This document shows positions 53,072-62,397 of a stretch of 64,000 nucleotides of DNA, one piece after another. The DNA is taken from NCBI GenBank assembly GCA_003105035.1, contig PQAL01000010.1, positions 1-64,000 of the forward strand. The letters are read 5' to 3'. The stretch's first letter is position 1. Every line of letters starts with the position of its first letter. The notes below the pieces were generated by a model. The model searched no databases and was not told where the DNA came from. It was given only the letters and a program-made list of their open reading frames with translations. The translations under genes were made by a program, and so were the position numbers. The DNA comes from Anaerolineales bacterium. Its GTDB lineage: Bacteria > Chloroflexota > Anaerolineae > Anaerolineales > UBA4823.

Positions 53072-55252
53072 ATGTCGACAACCTCGATTGCTTGGCTTCT
53101 TCCACTTCCGCCATTCCTAGCGTTTGTTTTTATTGTCCTATTTACCAATCGTAAAAAAGCATTGAGTCATGGCCTGGCGATCGGTGCCGCAGGTCTATCC
53201 TGGCTTGGAAGTATGGTGGTGTTCTTCCGGGCCATAAACACAGAGCACCTTGGCCTTAACCCATACGAATCAACCATAAACTGGCTCCCCACAGGAAATA
53301 CCTGGTTTCAGATCGGTGTGCGGATCGATCCCCTCAGCGCTGCCACGCTTTTCTTCGTCGCCTGGACGGTCCTGATGATCTTCATTTACAGTGTCGGTTA
53401 CCATAATTTTGGGCAACCCAAGGGTGACCATGATAAACCCGGTTTGCAGCCACACGGTGCTTCCGTGGCAGATGAACATGGGCACAAGCACATCGTTCCC
53501 TCCATCGAGCCCATGTATTCGCGGTTTTTTGCATTCATTGGCCTGTTTGCCTTTGGTATGTACACCCTGGTTGTTTCGAACAACCTGTTAACCCTCTTCG
53601 TTGGCTGGGAAATCATGGGGTTGTGCTCCTATCTGTTGATTGGTTTCTGGTATCAAAAACCATCTGCCAGGGCGGCGATGATAAAGGCTTTCCTGACCAC
53701 CAGAGTGGGTGATGTCTTCATGCTGCTCGGTATCGCTTACATCTATACTTCGGTTGGATCCTTGAGCTATGCCGACATTTTCAATCCCGATACTTTAGAG
53801 AAATTAGCCTCCACCCCAGCAATCGGAGGTTTTCTCGGCCTGTCAGCAGCCGCATTAATGGGTATCCTGCTCTTCATCGGGACCATCGGTAAGTCGGCCC
53901 AATGGCCATTGCATGTGTGGTTGCCAGACGCCATGGAAGGGCCCACGCCAGTCTCAGCGATGATCCATGCCGCCACGATGGTCTCTGCCGGTGTGTACAT
54001 GGTTATCCGGATGTACCCCTTGCTCAGTGTGGGGTATGAGCATGGGCATCTGACTCCAGCCATGAGCGTGATGGCAGTCATCGGCACGTTTACCGCCATA
54101 TTTGCGGCCACGATCGCCATTGCTCAGAATGACATCAAACGGGTTCTGGCGTATTCGACGATTTCACAGCTGGGATATATGATTGCGGCCCTGGGGATCG
54201 GTGCCTATGTTGCTGTTGCGTTCCACCTGATCACCCATGCTTTCTTTAAGGCGCTCCTGTTCCTTGGTTCCGGCTCGGTCATCCATGGTGTTGAACATGG
54301 CGTGTTGCACACTGGGGAGCAGGTCGATCCTCAGAATATGTTCAACATGGGTGGATTACGCAAAAAGATGCCGGTGACTTTCTGGACTTTCCTGATCGGT
54401 GGTTTTGCCCTTTCCGGATTTCCCATCATCACTGCAGGGTTCTGGTCAAAAGATGAAATCTTAGCGGACGCGTTTGGCAATGGCCATTGGACGGTTTTCA
54501 TCGTCCTTTCACTTGCGGCTTTTATTACGGCGTTCTATACCATGCGCCAGATCACCCTGACATTCCTTGGAAAACCACGCACCGAATCAGCCCATCATGC
54601 GCAGGAAACACCCTGGACGATGACACTGCCGCTGGTGATCCTGACTGTATTTGCAGTTGGCATCGGCTGGGCTGGCATTTCAGAATCCTTCCCGCTAATT
54701 GGGGGTATCTTGCCCAACTTTGTCCACGAGTTTATTGGTGGCACACTTCTCGAACCACCGGAAACCCTTCCGTTCAGCCTTTGGCCGTTACTGGTGTCAA
54801 TTGTCGCTTCGCTGGGTGGCCTCACCCTGGGCTGGTTGGTATATCGTAATCAAAAGGTGGCTGCCGAAGATCCGTTAGCGAAAACTCTCGGGCCAGTTTA
54901 CAAAATACTCCAGAATAAATATTACTTTGATGAGCTATACGATCTGATCTTTGTTCGCCCGGCCTATTGGCTGGCTGATAATTTCACCAATCGCTTTCTA
55001 GACCGGGGCATCATCGATGGTATCTTGCATTTCATTGCTCGGGTTGCTTCCAATGTGGGCCACGTTTTCCGTAACTATTTCGATAAACCGGTGGTGAATG
55101 GCTTCGGCGATTTTATTGGCGAGGGGATGAAGAAATTCGGCCAGTCGATAAAAGTGATCCAAACTGGAAAAGTACAGCAATATTTGCTAATGGCGTTGAT
55201 ATTAGCATTTGGCGCCATGTTTTATTTTGTATTTGCCTTCTTACAACATTAG
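53072..55252 (+). CDS. nuoL: NADH-quinone oxidoreductase subunit L
   Basis: NuoL, 726 residues, is the distal proton-pumping subunit with the long lateral helix at its C terminus. Conserved channel residues are seen in WEIMGLCSYLLIGFWY (Glu near 180) and GKSAQWPLHVWLPDAMEGPTP (Lys near 273, region). It is about 110 residues longer than E. coli NuoL (613). One visible cause is a His/Asp/Lys-rich external insert at about 109-150 (53398-53520), with HGASVADEHGHKH. The C-terminal part includes YYFDELYDLIFVRPAYWLAD. AAGGA precedes the start. Confidence 0.95.
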   Translation: MSTTSIAWLLPLPPFLAFVFIVLFTNRKKALSHGLAIGAAGLSWLGSMVVFFRAINTEHLGLNPYESTINWLPTGNTWFQIGVRIDPLSAATLFFVAWTVLMIFIYSVGYHNFGQPKGDHDKPGLQPHGASVADEHGHKHIVPSIEPMYSRFFAFIGLFAFGMYTLVVSNNLLTLFVGWEIMGLCSYLLIGFWYQKPSARAAMIKAFLTTRVGDVFMLLGIAYIYTSVGSLSYADIFNPDTLEKLASTPAIGGFLGLSAAALMGILLFIGTIGKSAQWPLHVWLPDAMEGPTPVSAMIHAATMVSAGVYMVIRMYPLLSVGYEHGHLTPAMSVMAVIGTFTAIFAATIAIAQNDIKRVLAYSTISQLGYMIAALGIGAYVAVAFHLITHAFFKALLFLGSGSVIHGVEHGVLHTGEQVDPQNMFNMGGLRKKMPVTFWTFLIGGFALSGFPIITAGFWSKDEILADAFGNGHWTVFIVLSLAAFITAFYTMRQITLTFLGKPRTESAHHAQETPWTMTLPLVILTVFAVGIGWAGISESFPLIGGILPNFVHEFIGGTLLEPPETLPFSLWPLLVSIVASLGGLTLGWLVYRNQKVAAEDPLAKTLGPVYKILQNKYYFDELYDLIFVRPAYWLADNFTNRFLDRGIIDGILHFIARVASNVGHVFRNYFDKPVVNGFGDFIGEGMKKFGQSIKVIQTGKVQQYLLMALILAFGAMFYFVFAFLQH

Positions 55253-55298
55253 TGACCTTCGCCTACAGGTTTTGGATGCACCGATTCAGGAGTGAATG

Positions 55299-56861
55299 AT
55301 GGGTTTCGTCAACGATAACTTACTCGCATTGATTTTGTTTTTCCCGGTCCTGGTGGCTTTTGTCTTGTTATGCATACCAAAGGGTAAAACAAAGTTATTA
55401 AAATGGGTGGCCCTGATTGGAAGTTTGATCCCATTATTACTGTCAGTATATCTATGGCTCTCATTCCAATCTGGTACTCCTGGTTTCCAATATGAAACCC
55501 AAAGGCTATGGTATGGGGTCATCGGTTCCTCATTCCACCTGGGTGTGGATGGCTTGTCACTCACCATGGTGCTCCTGACCACGTTATTGACCCCCGTAGT
55601 GATCCTGGCATCTTTTAATATTAATGAGCGTTTGAAACCTTACCTGATTTTATTCATGTTCCTCGAGACCGGCATGCTGGGAGTTTTCCTGTCGCTTGAC
55701 CTCTTATTATTCTTCGTGTTCTGGGAAGTTGGCCTGGTCCCCATGTACTTCCTTATCAATCAGTGGGGAAGTGAAAAAGGTGAGCGTGAGCTGTGGGGCG
55801 GTCGAAAAGTTTCTGCCCGAACGTATGCTTCGTTCAAGTTCATGATCTATACGATGGCGGGTTCTTTGGGCTTGCTGCTTGCCATCCAGATGATCGGCGT
55901 ATCATTCGGCACGTATGACCTGACTCAATTATTTGCATCTTTCCCCGCTGCGACCCAGCTGGCTAATATTCCATTCAAGCTACCCATCGAAACGGTGAAG
56001 GCGATTGCCTTCTGGGCATTTGTTATCGCATTTGCAATTAAGGTTCCCGTTTGGCCTTTCCACACCTGGTTACCCGATGCGCATACAGAGGCTCCAACTG
56101 CGGGTTCAATGATCCTGGCGGGTGTGCTGTTGAAGCTTGGAGCATATGGGTTCCTGCGGCTGGTTCTTCCATTGTATCCCCAGGAAGCCCACCGTTACGC
56201 GGGTGCATTGGCATTTCTGGCAGTGATGGGGATCATCTTTGGTGCCCTGGCAGCCTATGGGCAGGATGATTTCAAGCGTCTTGTGGCGTACTCCTCAGTC
56301 AATCACATGGGCTTTGTGGTGCTGGGTATTGCTGCCGCAGCATTTGCTGCCGGAACTGACAATGCGGTCCTGGCTTTAAACGGGGCAGTTTTGCAAATGT
56401 TCAACCATGGTCTGTCTGCAGCGGGTATGTTCTTCTTAGTGGGCGTGATCTATGAGCGCGCTCATACACGCAATTTGAATGATTTTGGTGGGCTATTCCC
56501 ATTGATCCCGGTGTATGGTGGCATCCTGATCTTTACCTCCATGGCTTCGTTGGGTCTGCCAGGGTTGAATGGCTTTGTGTCTGAATTCCTGGTTGTACGA
56601 GGTTCCTGGCCGGTCTTCACATTATTTACGGCTTTGTCTATGATTGGCTTGTTCTTCACAGGTGCCTACATCCTGAAAGGAATTAAAAAAGTCTTGCATG
56701 GCCCCACCAATGAACACTGGGTAGGGCATATTACCGAAATCAACCTGCGCGAAATCGTGGTCATCACCCCGCTGATGCTATTAATGTTGGTGATCGGCAT
56801 ATGGCCAGCCTGGATTCTAGGTGTAATCAACTCTGCCATGCAAATGCTGTTCGGTGGATGA
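55299..56861 (+). CDS. nuoM: NADH-quinone oxidoreductase subunit M (canonical copy)
   Basis: A 520-residue proton-pumping antiporter-like subunit. It retains Glu in FFVFWEVGLVPMYFLI near residue 147, Lys248 in AIKVPVWPFHTWLPDAHTEAPT (region), Lys in GVLLKLGAYG and Glu in GFVSEFLVV, so the full proton path is present. ATG codons occur at 55296 and 55299; AGGAG at 55288-55292 is better spaced for 55299. It is followed by a second, divergent NuoM. Confidence 0.95.
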   Translation: MGFVNDNLLALILFFPVLVAFVLLCIPKGKTKLLKWVALIGSLIPLLLSVYLWLSFQSGTPGFQYETQRLWYGVIGSSFHLGVDGLSLTMVLLTTLLTPVVILASFNINERLKPYLILFMFLETGMLGVFLSLDLLLFFVFWEVGLVPMYFLINQWGSEKGERELWGGRKVSARTYASFKFMIYTMAGSLGLLLAIQMIGVSFGTYDLTQLFASFPAATQLANIPFKLPIETVKAIAFWAFVIAFAIKVPVWPFHTWLPDAHTEAPTAGSMILAGVLLKLGAYGFLRLVLPLYPQEAHRYAGALAFLAVMGIIFGALAAYGQDDFKRLVAYSSVNHMGFVVLGIAAAAFAAGTDNAVLALNGAVLQMFNHGLSAAGMFFLVGVIYERAHTRNLNDFGGLFPLIPVYGGILIFTSMASLGLPGLNGFVSEFLVVRGSWPVFTLFTALSMIGLFFTGAYILKGIKKVLHGPTNEHWVGHITEINLREIVVITPLMLLMLVIGIWPAWILGVINSAMQMLFGG

Positions 56862-56917
56862 TATTTTATTCATAATTTTTCTGAGAAGATATTAAGTAGC
56901 CTGTTTGAGGTGAAGTT

Positions 56918-58390
56918 ATGCAATTTCCAATCCTGAGCATCATCGTTCTCACGCCAATTATCACGGGAATGTTGATATTGCTGGTTCCCAAGGACCGCAA
57001 GAATTTGGTCCGCTATATTGCTTTAGCTGCTGCGACGCTGGATTTGACCCTCTCGATTTGGGTTTACTTTAATTATCAAATTTCAGCGGGTGGATATCAG
57101 TTTGTCGAGAAATATAATTGGCTGCCTCAGTTAGGGATTTCGTACTATGTTGGCGTGGACGGTATGAATGCTCCCCTGGTACTGCTCACAGGAATAGTGA
57201 TGTTTACCGGTGTTCTGATCTCCTGGGGAATTGATGACCGCCCAAGAGAATTCTTTGCTTTCTTGTTCATCCTGGCGAGCGGTGTATTTGGTGTATTCGT
57301 CGCCCAAGATTTGTTCATGTTGTTTTTCTTTTATGAAATCGCAGTCTTCCCCATGTACCTGCTCATTTCCATCTGGGGTTGGATTAAAACCCGCGAATAC
57401 GCGGCCATGAAGCTCACCCTTTACCTGTTTATTGGTTCAGTCATCTCCCTGGTCGGCGGATTGGCCCTCTATTTCCAGGCGGGGATGAACACCTTTGACA
57501 TGATCCAGCTGGCCAATGCGAATTTCCCGAAGGATTTCCAGATATTATGGTTTCCGTTTGTATTCTTTGGATTTGCCGTGTTGGGAGGCATCTTCCCGTT
57601 CCACAATTGGAGTCCGGATGGCCACGTGGCAGCCCCAACTGCAGTTTCCATGTTCCATGCTGGTGTGCTGATGAAGCTGGGCGCTTTCGCAGCCTTACGT
57701 GTAGGGATCATGTTGCTTCCTGAAGGAGCAAAATTCTGGAGCTGGCTCATCCTTATTCTGGCGCTGGTGAATGTCGTTTACGGCGCGTTTATCGCCATGG
57801 TGCAGACAGATTTCAAATATGTGATTGGTTTTTCTTCTGTATCCCATATGGGCCTGGTAATGTTAGGGTTTGCTACTCTCACGAAAGACGGATTAACCGG
57901 TTCAGGTATCCAGATGTTTTCTCACGGGGTGATGACGGCTCTCTTCTTTGCTGTGGTTGGGATGGTGTATGACCGGGCACATACCCGTGAAATCGGTGAG
58001 CTGGGGGGCTTCTCGAAGAAGATGCCATGGGTAGCAGTTGCCTTCATCATTGGCGGTCTCGTGTCGATGGGTATGCCAGGTTTTTCAGGTTTTGTTGCTG
58101 AATTCCCCATTTTTATGGGTGTCTGGCAGGTTCAGCCAGTCGTGGCTATCATTGCCTCGATTTCCATTGTCATTACTGCATCCTATATCATCCGCATTAT
58201 CGGCAGAGTGTTCTTCGGCCCGATGTCGGAGGAGTTCGACCATCACATTGGGGATGTGACTGTAAGGGACAAGGTTGCACTGACCCTGCTATGTGTCATC
58301 ATGGTCACGATCGGGGTTTTCCCATCGATCATGAGCGGCTTGGTTGCCTCGGGAGTAAATCATATCCTGAGTCTGTTCGGAGGTGCTTAA
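56918..58390 (+). CDS. nuoM: Second NuoM-like subunit, lacking one channel lysine
   Basis: A 490-residue NuoM paralogue directly after the canonical copy. Glu is retained in FFFYEIAVFPMYLLIS, Lys in GVLMKLGAFAALR and Glu in GFVAEFPIF. The Lys of the FAxKxP motif (E. coli NuoM Lys234) is replaced by Leu222 in FAVLGGIFPFHNWSPDGH, and the following HTEAPT is HVAAPT. It may form part of a complex with an extra antiporter-like subunit, or be a divergent NuoM with altered proton path. GAGGTGA precedes the ATG; its stop directly abuts the nuoN start. Confidence 0.92.
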   Translation: MQFPILSIIVLTPIITGMLILLVPKDRKNLVRYIALAAATLDLTLSIWVYFNYQISAGGYQFVEKYNWLPQLGISYYVGVDGMNAPLVLLTGIVMFTGVLISWGIDDRPREFFAFLFILASGVFGVFVAQDLFMLFFFYEIAVFPMYLLISIWGWIKTREYAAMKLTLYLFIGSVISLVGGLALYFQAGMNTFDMIQLANANFPKDFQILWFPFVFFGFAVLGGIFPFHNWSPDGHVAAPTAVSMFHAGVLMKLGAFAALRVGIMLLPEGAKFWSWLILILALVNVVYGAFIAMVQTDFKYVIGFSSVSHMGLVMLGFATLTKDGLTGSGIQMFSHGVMTALFFAVVGMVYDRAHTREIGELGGFSKKMPWVAVAFIIGGLVSMGMPGFSGFVAEFPIFMGVWQVQPVVAIIASISIVITASYIIRIIGRVFFGPMSEEFDHHIGDVTVRDKVALTLLCVIMVTIGVFPSIMSGLVASGVNHILSLFGGA

Positions 58391-59848
58391 ATGGCAATTG
58401 AGAGCTTCGAACCGACGATGGTCTTAGCAGTCCTTCCAGAAATATTCTTGGTGGTATTGGCTGGTGTCATACTTGCCTACGATGCAATTAAAAAACCGGA
58501 GAGTAAACGCATCTTAGGTTGGATCACGGCGGTGGGGTTGTTGGTTGTAATGATCCTAAGCCTGCTCTTATCAACCCCCTCCAACCAGGGCAGGCTAATA
58601 TTCGGCGGGATGTTGCGCCAGGATTGGCTTGGCTTCGCTTTCATGATCCTGTTCATGTTTGCTGCCGCCATCACCGCCTTATTCACCATTGATATGAAAG
58701 GGGTGGGGCAAAGAGGCGAGTTTTACGTGCTCTTACTGATATCGACACTTGGCATGTGCCTGATGGCTTCATCTGCCGATATCATCATGCTCTACCTGGC
58801 GATCGAGACCACATCCATCCCCATGTACATCCTGGCCGGCTTCCTCACCCGCGATGATAAGTCTACGGAATCAGGTTTCAAGTACCTCTTGTTTGGTGCA
58901 GCTGCTTCAACAGTCATGCTCTACGGTTTTAGCCTATTATATGGATTTACTGGCCAGACGAATATTTACCAGATCGCGTTGAGCTTTTTTGACACTGGGC
59001 TGGCAAAGATCACGATCATCGGCATCCTATTGCTCATCCTGGTGGGATTCAGCTTCAAGATCTCAGCCTTCCCCTTCCATTTTTGGGCTCCAGATGTCTA
59101 CGAAGGTGCTCCTACTCCGATCGCAGGCTTTCTTTCAACCGCATCCAAAGCTGCGGGTTTCGTGGTCGTTTTGCGAGTGTTAGTGTCTGTCTTTACGCCA
59201 GCAGCTGCCCCGGAATGGATGAACTACCTGGCGGTGATCTCATTGCTCACCATGACGATTGGTAATGTTCTGGCCCTGGCGCAGAAGAACATCAAACGCC
59301 TATTAGCCTATTCATCGATTGCCCATGCCGGTTATATTCTGATCGGTGTCGTGGCGATGTCGCAGCTGGGCATGACCAGCGTGGTCTTTTACCTTATCGC
59401 CTACCTGATCACCAACCTGGCAGCCTTTGGCGTGGTGTTGATCTTTTCCCATGTGGTCGGCTCGGATGATGTATTGGCTTATTCCGGATTAAGCAGGCGA
59501 AAACCATGGCTAGCCTTTGCCATGCTGATTGCATTTTTATCGCTAGCCGGGATGCCCCCACTGGCTGGTTTTATTGCGAAGGTATTCGTCTTTGCCGCTG
59601 CAGTAAAAGCAGAGTATATCTGGCTGGCATTTCTTGGGGTAATTAACTCCATCATCGGCCTGTACTACTACCTGACGGTTCTAAAGTATGTCTACCTGTA
59701 CCGCTCAGATGATGAGGAGAAGCCGTTAGTGATTGCCCGACCTTACGCAATTGCCTTATCCTTATTGGTTCTAGGCATTCTCCTGGTCGGGACACTTTTC
59801 GGTCCATGGTTCAACCTGTCTTCGCAGATTGCATCATCCTTGTTCTAG
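58391..59848 (+). CDS. nuoN: NADH-quinone oxidoreductase subunit N
   Basis: NuoN (485 residues) is the antiporter-like subunit nearest to NuoK. It has LAIETTSIPMYILAGF near residue 137, with the channel Glu, and FKISAFPFHFWAPDVYEGAPTP near 220-241 (region), with the channel Lys. LLAYSSIAHAGYILIG and GMPPLAGFIAKVFVF follow, the latter having Lys where NuoL/M have Glu, as usual for NuoN. GGAGGTG lies in the end of the preceding gene. It is the last gene of the cluster. Confidence 0.95.
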   Translation: MAIESFEPTMVLAVLPEIFLVVLAGVILAYDAIKKPESKRILGWITAVGLLVVMILSLLLSTPSNQGRLIFGGMLRQDWLGFAFMILFMFAAAITALFTIDMKGVGQRGEFYVLLLISTLGMCLMASSADIIMLYLAIETTSIPMYILAGFLTRDDKSTESGFKYLLFGAAASTVMLYGFSLLYGFTGQTNIYQIALSFFDTGLAKITIIGILLLILVGFSFKISAFPFHFWAPDVYEGAPTPIAGFLSTASKAAGFVVVLRVLVSVFTPAAAPEWMNYLAVISLLTMTIGNVLALAQKNIKRLLAYSSIAHAGYILIGVVAMSQLGMTSVVFYLIAYLITNLAAFGVVLIFSHVVGSDDVLAYSGLSRRKPWLAFAMLIAFLSLAGMPPLAGFIAKVFVFAAAVKAEYIWLAFLGVINSIIGLYYYLTVLKYVYLYRSDDEEKPLVIARPYAIALSLLVLGILLVGTLFGPWFNLSSQIASSLF

Positions 59849-59890
59849 TATCGAGACGTAGCCAGATATAAACAGATTTTTCGAATAATG

Positions 59891-59919
59891 TTGACTTCAT
59901 TTACAGCAGATGATAAAAT
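59891..59919 (+). promoter_or_regulatory. Promoter of the atp cluster
   Basis: TTGACT (59891-59896) and TAAAAT (59914-59919) are 17 bases apart. Transcription should start near 59926, only about three bases before the ATG at 59929, suggesting a nearly leaderless mRNA. Confidence 0.65.
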
Positions 59920-59928
59920 CTGCCCGCT

Positions 59929-60243
59929 ATGAGCCAAAGTTTTCAGCCTCCTGAGGCATCTAAAGGGAAGCAAACGGTTAATAATCTTGCTCTCTTTTCG
60001 GTTGGAGCTCAGGTTGGTTGTGCAACACTTTTGATCGTATTCGCTTCACTATTTATTGGTATCGGGTTAGATAAATTATTAGGAACCAAACCAATCTTTA
60101 TCATATTGTTTGTCTTGGGCTCTGCACCGCTTTCCATTTATCTGACATACAAGTTGGCAATGCGGGCAGTGAAAAATACAGTCCCCCAGGCTCCGGATGG
60201 TAAGCAAGGAGAACCGGTGAAGGAGGAAGAAAAAAGTGAGTGA
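59929..60243 (+). CDS. AtpZ/AtpI-like F0F1-ATPase accessory protein
   Basis: A 104-residue protein with two membrane helices (about 24-47 and 54-76) and a charged tail, matching the AtpZ/AtpI group found at the head of ATP synthase operons. Such proteins help assemble the c-ring or supply ions. No ribosome-binding site precedes the ATG and the promoter -10 ends nine bases upstream, so it is probably translated from a leaderless transcript. The end overlaps atpB by eight bases. Confidence 0.8.
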   Translation: MSQSFQPPEASKGKQTVNNLALFSVGAQVGCATLLIVFASLFIGIGLDKLLGTKPIFIILFVLGSAPLSIYLTYKLAMRAVKNTVPQAPDGKQGEPVKEEEKSE

Positions 60244-61288
60244 GGCAAAACCAAAGAAACGATTTGGAGTAAAACGTTGGATCATCCTGGCGCTGACTGC
60301 CGTGGGAGCGTATTGTGCGTTCTTTGGTCCATCGATATTAAAACCGATCAGTCCAGAAGTGACCCTGGCTGCCGAGAGCATCGGATTACATATTGGACCT
60401 TTAGCAGTCACGAATGCGATGCTTGCCACACTCCTGGCTGATGTCGTGTTGATTTTAGTTGGCTTGGGTGTCTATCGTTTCATAAAAAGCGGCAAGCTGG
60501 TTCCCAGTGGCTTTTACAACATGTTTGAAGCCATTTTTGAGTTCATGTGGAACAGCGTTGAAGGCAGTGCTGGCAAGTGGGCAAAACGCATTTTTCCAAT
60601 CCCAGCTACGATCTTCTTGTTGATTTTCACGGCCAACATGGTTAAGTTGGTACCAGGATTTGAAACTGTTGGCTTAATTGAGCACCCGGCATCATTGAGG
60701 GGGTTTGCGCCAGTCAAACTCTTCCAGGTAGGCAGCTTGGAGGTTTTTACCATTGATAAAGCCCAGCCTGTCCTTGCGACTCCCATTACGGCTGAAGAGC
60801 AAACCACTACTGCTGAAACTACCACCCATGAAGAAGAAACATTATGCACGAGCTGTACGGTGGTTGGTTTTCTGCGCGGTTCAGCAACCGATTTGAATTT
60901 CCCATTCGCCCTGGCGATCACTACGGTGGTCCTCACCCAGGTCTATGGGGCCTGGGCACTCGGTCCGGGTTTCTTTTCCAAATACCTGCCGATTAAGCAG
61001 TTAGTTTCAGGAGGGGTCTTCGGGATCATTAATTTTGCGGTAGGAATTCTCGAAATCATCCTGGAGTTTGCCAAAATCCTGTCGTTCGGCTTCCGACTTT
61101 TTGGAAATATCTTTGCGGGAGCCTTACTGCTTTCTATTATTGGTGTTCTGGTGGCGGTGGGCATCCCACCCTTCTTGTACTTGTTCGAGGTGTTCTTCGG
61201 AATTATTCAAGCATATGTGTTTTTCCTGTTGGCCACGGTATTTATTAGCGGTGCCACTGCTGGTCATCATGGTGAAGAGCAACATTAA
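60236..61288 (+). CDS. atpB: ATP synthase F0 subunit a
   Basis: Subunit a forms the two half-channels of the F0 motor. The essential Arg lies in SFGFRLFGNIFAGALLLSI near residues 283-301. PFLYLFEVFFGIIQAYVFFLLATVFI is the last helix (region). At 350 residues it is about 80 longer than E. coli subunit a. A hydrophilic insert of about 70 residues (roughly 145-220, DNA 60670-60890) is rich in Thr and Glu and ends with CTSC. The GTG start follows AGGAGG. It overlaps the AtpZ-like gene by eight bases. Confidence 0.95.
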   Translation: MSEAKPKKRFGVKRWIILALTAVGAYCAFFGPSILKPISPEVTLAAESIGLHIGPLAVTNAMLATLLADVVLILVGLGVYRFIKSGKLVPSGFYNMFEAIFEFMWNSVEGSAGKWAKRIFPIPATIFLLIFTANMVKLVPGFETVGLIEHPASLRGFAPVKLFQVGSLEVFTIDKAQPVLATPITAEEQTTTAETTTHEEETLCTSCTVVGFLRGSATDLNFPFALAITTVVLTQVYGAWALGPGFFSKYLPIKQLVSGGVFGIINFAVGILEIILEFAKILSFGFRLFGNIFAGALLLSIIGVLVAVGIPPFLYLFEVFFGIIQAYVFFLLATVFISGATAGHHGEEQH

Positions 61289-61323
61289 TCTAGAGATACT
61301 ATTGAGATAAGGAGTCATTGATA

Positions 61324-61566
61324 ATGAACGATCCCATAGCATTTGTAGCAGGTTTGAAATTGTTGGGTGCTGGTTTCGCCATGATGGGTGCAATCGGAGC
61401 TGGTGTCGGTGTGGGGTTGGCCGCCTCAGGTGGCGTGCAGGCCATGGGCCGCAATCCCGACGCAGCAGGTATTATCCAGACCAACATGATCCTGGGTATG
61501 GCATTTGCCGAAGCAGTAGCAATTTATGCCCTGGCTACCGCCCTGATCATCATCTTCGTTGGGTAA
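61324..61566 (+). CDS. atpE: ATP synthase F0 subunit c
   Basis: An 80-residue hairpin protein forming the c-ring. Helix 1 is Gly/Ala-rich (GAGVGVGLAASGG), the polar loop is GRNPDAAG, and the ion-binding Glu sits in GMAFAEAVAIYALA. The helix-1 Gln and the Ser/Thr after Glu typical of Na+-binding c subunits are absent, so proton coupling is likely. ATG 61324 is chosen because GGAG (61311-61314) lies nine bases upstream; the open frame reaches a TTG at 61318. Confidence 0.96.
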   Translation: MNDPIAFVAGLKLLGAGFAMMGAIGAGVGVGLAASGGVQAMGRNPDAAGIIQTNMILGMAFAEAVAIYALATALIIIFVG

Positions 61567-61587
61567 ACATTCGTGGAGAAGTGAGAT

Positions 61588-62325
61588 ATGGCAAAACTAG
61601 GGATTAATTTAGGCACGCTGATATTCCAGATACTAAACTTTACCATCGTATGTATTCTTCTATACGCCTGGGCATATAAACCGATCTTAAATATGATGAA
61701 TAATCGCAAGCAAAAGATTGCCCAGGGTTTAGAAGATGCCCGCGTGGCGAGTGAAGCTCGGGCGAATGCTGAACAGGATGCCGCCAAGATTCTTGCGGAA
61801 GCTCAAACCAAAGCCAGCCAGGTCGTCCGCGAATCGACTGACCGTGCGGAAGCTGCAGCTTTGGAAATCCGGGCTGCTGCAGAAGCTGAAATCACGAAGG
61901 AACGTGAAGCTGCCTTAGCGGAAGTCCAGGTTGAGCGGGATCGCATGCTGGGCGACCTGCGTAATCAGATTGCAGCTTTGGCTATTGCTGCTGCTCAAAA
62001 GCTGGTGGGTGAGGCGCTTGATGAGCAACGCCAGCATATTTTGATCAACGAATTCTTCTCTGGCGTGAAAGCTGGCAAAGTCGAGGTCCTGGAAGGAGCC
62101 ACCATCAGTGGAACCTCGGCTGAAGTCACCAGTGCGCTGCCCCTCTTGTCAGATGAAATGGAAGCGGTCAAGAGTGATGTGCTGTCGAAAGTTGGCAGTC
62201 AGGCGACCGTGTCCTTCAGGGTTGATCCAGATATCCTGGGTGGTCTGGTGATTCGTGTAGGAGGCAAGGTTTTGGATGCTTCTGTCGCCGGGCAACTGGA
62301 GTCATTAAGGCAATCTCTCGCCTGA
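61588..62325 (+). CDS. atpF: ATP synthase F0 subunit b with delta-like C-terminal tail
   Basis: This 245-residue protein starts like subunit b, with one membrane helix (about 9-28) and a long Ala/Glu/Arg coiled coil (about 35-160). It then ends with SFRVDPDILGGLVIRVGGKV followed by a short LESLRQSL helix. That C-terminal motif is the hallmark of the delta subunit (OSCP), which normally lies on a separate protein. The full helical N-terminal delta domain is not present, so it is a b protein with a partial delta end, different in layout from the mycobacterial b-delta fusion. It is the last atp gene here; alpha, gamma, beta and epsilon genes do not follow. Confidence 0.9.
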   Translation: MAKLGINLGTLIFQILNFTIVCILLYAWAYKPILNMMNNRKQKIAQGLEDARVASEARANAEQDAAKILAEAQTKASQVVRESTDRAEAAALEIRAAAEAEITKEREAALAEVQVERDRMLGDLRNQIAALAIAAAQKLVGEALDEQRQHILINEFFSGVKAGKVEVLEGATISGTSAEVTSALPLLSDEMEAVKSDVLSKVGSQATVSFRVDPDILGGLVIRVGGKVLDASVAGQLESLRQSLA

Positions 62326-62397
62326 GGTAGCTCTGTTGGAGGTAGATCAATAAACAGATTTACCCTGTTTTCTGCTAGGAAAAAATTCTAGATTCCA

